From positions 744,001 through 808,000 of the forward strand of contig JANATG010000019.1 of NCBI GenBank assembly GCA_029449235.1: a stretch of 64,000 nucleotides of DNA, in the 5' to 3' direction. Position 1 is the first letter of the stretch. The number at the start of each line of letters is the position of its first letter. This stretch comes from Linnemannia schmuckeri (lineage: Eukaryota > Mortierellomycota > Mortierellomycetes > Mortierellales > Mortierellaceae). Under the pieces are notes generated by a model, which did not search any database, was not told the origin of the DNA, and saw only the letters and a list, made by a program, of their open reading frames with translations. A program made the translations under genes and the position numbers. Of the stretch, positions 59,940-64,000 are shown piece by piece.

Positions 59940-61166
59940 TGCAGAAGTTGAGAAGTGAGCGTATGGACAGGTGCAGCCAGGAGCGACCAGGAGTACCTGC
60001 AAGAGAACCCAAAAGGGGCAGACGAGTGGATCCAAAAAGGGCACTAAAATAACATTTTCTTCTTTTTTCGATTGTATTCCAAAGGACATAGCCTTCTTTA
60101 CTTTTTCACACAACTGAACTCCTTTTTGGCAGTTACAGCTCATCCACTATCTACTAACTCCTTTCATTTCTCTACTCTCTCGCTGTTCAAATATCATTCA
60201 ACATCGAGTTCATATTGAATTGAATATCGTATAAACGAAAAAAGAGCTATCAGACCAAATACAACGACAAACAGGGCATGTCAGTGAAAAACGTAGGAGA
60301 TCCCGAACCTAGAGTTCGATTAGGTCTTATTAGTTGTTCTCATATGCCGGCGTCCTTCTGATTTTTGTTTTTTTTTGGCTTTCTCTCTCTCGTCCTACTT
60401 CTCAATTGAACGAACAACAACAACTCAAAATGAGCCTTGTTTAATCCCTCGCAGCCCTTGCCTTGTATTTGTGTATGTCAATAGTTTTTGTTTGCTTGTT
60501 GTTTGTTTGTTTGTGTTTGTCGTTCATCATCGTCATTTCAAAACAAAATAGGTTCAACTCTATCCTTGCTTCTCTTCTACTTTGCTGGGTCTAAACTTTT
60601 CTTCGTCAGGTCCACTCAATTCATCTGTTCAAGAAAAGAACGAACCTGGAGCCATTATTCCTTTCCTTAGAGTTGATCACTGATCATCAGCCTAGCGCCT
60701 CTCTATTTCTTTTATTCCGCCTTCACGTTGTCCTTTCTTTTTTCTTCATTCCTTCATACCTGTCAAGTTAGACCATAACACAAAAGAATCAATAGAGGAA
60801 TAGAGTGCGCGCCATTTTTTGTTTTTTAACCAGTAAGAGGCGACCATGAACTAGACCAATGTGAATTTGAGGACATCAAAACTCAGCAAAAGAGGAAAGC
60901 GACAACAGTTTCCCACCATCCATCCAGACGCAACAGAAGCGAGCAAACGCTAAGAACTCAGCTTCACTCTCTTTTTTTTTTTTTTTTGCAGTTTTTACGA
61001 ATGACAGAATAAGAGAACCGGCTCTCCTTTTTGTGCGGGGAAAGAAGCCAGATGCGAATAGGCAGGTGAGGAGACAGAACGCTCGTGAAAGGAAGAGAGA
61101 GAGAGCAAAAAGAGGTTCTTAAAACTCATCGTCAACGGTCAATCGCCGTTTTTTTTTTTTTTTATT

Positions 61167-61724
61167 TTATTTGGTTCCTCGAAAAGGTTGCTTAAACATG
61201 CTACTGTCCAATGGAACGGATGGATTTGTCCAGGCGAGTCCCAGGATGTCGGCTGGCTGGATGGACTTCCATCGGATAGGATGAGATGGAGTATGAAAAT
61301 ATTCATCAATGGGATCCCCGCTCCGTCCTCTCCTCGCTTTCAGCTCGCCTTCACGCATTCTCTCCACCCCCGCATTGGTCTGGATCCCAAAAGAGGAGAG
61401 AGGACAAATAACTGTACAGCCCTCTGGTACCCACATGCTCGTGTCAAAAGCTGGAGGCGGAAGAGTAAGAGGGCCAAAGTCCCAATACAGAAGAGAGGGT
61501 CTGGCGTTATTTTTCGCAATGTAGTTTGTGTGCGGTACACGCATGTACATTGGGCGAATAAATAAAGCAATTACTGTAACTCTTCTAAGCCTTTCTTCTA
61601 GTTCTTTCTCAGACAGAAGGACAACCAGCAGAGGAACGATTATCCCCGATGAAGATTGTTTGTTAGAAACAAGGGTCATTTCTTCTTGTATTCTTGACAA
61701 GATACACATGCACCAACTAACCAA
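61167..61724 (-). CDS. Possible protein or terminal exon, unknown
   Basis: A frame of 185 codons whose C-terminal ~100 residues have balanced composition (for example TSMWVPEGCTVICPLSSFGI and DPIDEYFHTPSHPIRWKS), unlike the simple-sequence frames nearby. It ends in TAA followed by an A-rich stretch. The upstream half is less convincing, so the real product, if any, may start at an internal acceptor. No family is recognised. Confidence 0.3.
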   Translation of the reverse strand: MVSWCMCILSRIQEEMTLVSNKQSSSGIIVPLLVVLLSEKELEERLRRVTVIALFIRPMYMRVPHTNYIAKNNARPSLLYWDFGPLTLPPPAFDTSMWVPEGCTVICPLSSFGIQTNAGVERMREGELKARRGRSGDPIDEYFHTPSHPIRWKSIQPADILGLAWTNPSVPLDSSMFKQPFRGTK

Positions 61725-63404
61725 CCAGGGTCTTCCAGAGGGTCCACGTTACCCATCTATTCACCTATTTTACATCCACGGCCCTTGTCACCGCCACCTT
61801 TTTTTTTTTTGCTGGGAACAATCTCTGTTTTTCCTTCAACACGTTCGTGGCTTGAGGATCGAGAGAGTTGTTTCTCATTTGGGACGATGTCGCACTAATA
61901 TGAATTAGTCCGTTCGTTTTTTGTCGAGTTGGACAATCCTTGCTCCGATGAGGAAAATGAAAAGATGAAGCGGGCAAATTCCTTTTGGATGTCCTTCATC
62001 TTGCCAACCCTCCAGTTTTATTTCGCCTTACACCCCACGTTTATCGTTCGAGGAAGCGTAGTTGTTGAGTAGACCATTCTCAATCCTCTTGACGTTTTTC
62101 CTTCAATGATAACGACGTTGCTGGATGCATGCGCGATTTCTCATCAGCGACGTTTGAAGGGAGAAAAATGAGCATTGGTCGCTGTTTTGTTTATCTTTTG
62201 TCCTTCGTCATCTTTGTTTTTTGTTTGTGCCCCACACATACTATCCGAACTAACCCTTCCTCTTCCTTCTTTGCCCCTCCCTCCTCCACAAACCAAATAC
62301 AATGATAAGCTTGAACGACATTAAAAAAAATAGAGACTGGGCCTCAATCGCTTTGTTTATATTCTTTAGGTTCGACTTTTCCTCGTTGCTTTTGCTTTCC
62401 TTTGTGTACATAAAACAGGGGAGAGGAGGAGGTTATGGGGTCCGATTTTGTTTGTATTTTAAGTTGTCAATGGTTTATCCATAGTGGAAAGCAAAGGAAC
62501 AATCATTGAGGATGTTGAGTTAGGCATTCTACATGAAAAGATTTCTCTCCTTTCTAACATTCGCTTCTGTTGATCAGGCCATTTTCCTTGCAGTCGGCTC
62601 AACTTGCACCTTAAGACATCACACGAGAGATTTTTACGTTTCTATTGTTTTCTTCTTGTGCAACATTGACCACCATGGTTACACATCTCTTTCTACCTTT
62701 TCCTCTTCGTTAGACAACATTCGACACGCGAGGAGCTGAGGCAAGCAAAGCGCCAGGAGGGAAGCCTATGTACCTCTCACAAAGAAGGCGCAGAGCTCTG
62801 ATTGGGTGTCAAAAGGGGTCTTCGGCTGCTAGAGCAAGATATCTTTATTGGAAGCACAGAACTTCGATCGTGGATGTGTGTGTAAGTATGTATGAGAAGA
62901 AATCCAAGATCGTGTCTCCATTTGGGTAAGCTGCCACCCTTCTTTCAAAAAGTGCCTGTTCAAATCTTTCCTGTTCTAGTCATGGTGTCCTCAGATCCAT
63001 GTGATTGCTCTCATCCGTAGACAGAGTTCCCGACTTGGATTTGCCGCCCGACTTTGTTTTAACACGCCTCCCTCTTTCTTGGGCACTCTCGCCTTGACGG
63101 CTGGCCTGGAAGTTAAAAAAAATTAAGGCCTCGTCTCCTTTGTGCACCAATCATGCTGAGCGTAGATGGCGTCCAAAGTTACCCTCTCTCCTTTCCACAA
63201 GAACGTTTTTCTTTTCGCTCTGCATTCACAAGGTTCATAACATGCTCAGCGTAGCTATGACTTTGTTCGCAGAGTCTTTTATTCAGTGCTAAAATTGCCA
63301 AGAATTATATACAGGGAGAGATTCATATAGACGATAAAGAGGGTTTTGTAGTGCTGCATTTTTTTTTTGGCTGGTCTTTATCCTTTTTGCTGGACTTGCT
63401 GTTC

Positions 63405-63935
63405 TTACTCGATGTAAGGGAGCTCGTTAGGGTTTGTCAGCCATGATCCATCCCTGGTACTCGATCCCTATATTCACGCACAATATAAAAAAACGGAAAG
63501 ACAGAATTGTGTCTTTGTGAGCACAGCGAAAAACATTGCTTTTCAAAAAACACACATATACCCACACACATACTCTCTTTCTCTCTCTCCCACATTAACG
63601 TGGTGTAATAATTTTACCTGCTTGGCATCATCAGTACTACGACGACTCTTCTGTACATCCCGATGAAACTGGACCGCAGAATTAGCCTCCCTCAACGACT
63701 CCTCGTTTTCCTCCTTTGCCGCACTCGAATGCCTACGGTGTCCAGTTGACGCAGCCATAGTCTCGGTACTGTCTTTGGAAGAAGCAGAGTTGGAGTTTTG
63801 TTGCATATCGCGTGTGGCTTGATCGAAGGTCTCGCAGAAGGCGTGGGTCGAGTGGGCGGTGTTGTGGGTGTGCACTCTATCGGGTTTGTTCTCTTGTGCC
63901 GAGGGGTTGTATGCCGATTTTATGTTACTGTTCAT
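63405..63935 (-). CDS. Small orphan protein, 126 residues
   Basis: Two exons: 63935..63618 and 63467..63405. The donor CAG|GTAAAA and acceptor AATATAG|GG join in phase 0. The first exon encodes a hydrophilic, probably disordered segment rich in Ser, Asn, Gln and His, beginning MNSNIKSAYNPSAQENKP. A charged helix follows (KEENEESLREANSAVQFHRD, ~72-91). The short last exon gives GSSTRDGSWLTNPNELPYIE, which looks like a motif rather than random sequence. The ATG follows a CT-rich leader (minus-strand reading) that continues to the window edge. No family is recognised and no catalytic motif is seen. Confidence 0.6.
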
Positions 63936-64000
63936 CTTTGTTGGATTGTTGTGTTGTTGAGCGGAAAAAAGTGTGTGAAGAAGAGAGAAAAAAGTCTGAC

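Larger units (their letters stand above)
59707..63404. other. Intergenic region with only weak open frames
   Basis: Permease upstream region (TATA box, GAG repeat), then AT-rich sequence with several short T runs (60971-60988, 61149-61163). No convincing promoter-gene pair is seen apart from the weak candidate at 61167-61724. Confidence 0.5.

Overview
The window is nuclear DNA of a filamentous fungus. Protein-coding genes carry many short GT-AG introns (mostly about 60-200 nt). The C/T-ending codon bias of the highly expressed genes, Gln/Ser/Ala-rich low-complexity proteins and the gene families present fit an early-diverging fungus, most likely Mortierellomycotina (Mortierella and relatives). 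That placement is my inference from gene style and family resemblance; no marker was searched. Long A or T runs (20-39 nt) are scattered between the genes.

Layout: 1-842 is the 3' part of a class 2 lipase. It converges on a 14-exon minus-strand gene for a 1539-residue DENN/Rab-GEF protein with an internal C1-type zinc finger (1276-7857). Plus-strand genes follow for an LSB5-like VHS-GAT endocytic adaptor (9300-12139), an APC amino-acid/GABA-type permease (14168-16591) and a HAD pyrimidine 5'-nucleotidase-like enzyme (17176-18861). Then come cytochrome c oxidase subunit 4/5 (minus, 19272-20187), a UBP3/USP10-type deubiquitinase (20993-23672), ribosomal protein uS2/RPS0 (24563-25824), a membrane-anchored RING-H2 E3 ligase (26616-27820), a DENND6-type protein (29957-34686) and peroxisomal acyl-CoA oxidase (36764-39067).

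About 3.7 kb without a convincing gene but with decayed tandem repeats (39068-42745) separates this half from three minus-strand enzymes: allantoicase (42746-44030), CYP51/ERG11 (45328-47142) and homogentisate 1,2-dioxygenase (48766-50899). A long pyrimidine-rich leader precedes an intronless 695-residue coiled-coil protein of unknown function (55262-57349). It converges on a GIT1-like MFS phosphate-compound permease (minus, 57926-59706). The right end holds a two-exon orphan gene of 126 residues (minus, 63405-63935). Three small open frames (28549-28845, 36220-36390, 61167-61724) are listed as weak candidates.

The genes do not form a biosynthetic cluster. Membrane traffic recurs (two DENN Rab-GEFs, a VHS-GAT adaptor, a deubiquitinase, a RING ligase), as does catabolism (lipase, acyl-CoA oxidase, allantoicase, homogentisate dioxygenase), but I see no sign of co-regulation. 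No rRNA, tRNA, CRISPR array or intact transposon was recognised. The most unusual signal is a required 2-nucleotide micro-exon in the HAD gene, followed by a 1.2-kb GC-AG intron in the DENND6 gene.
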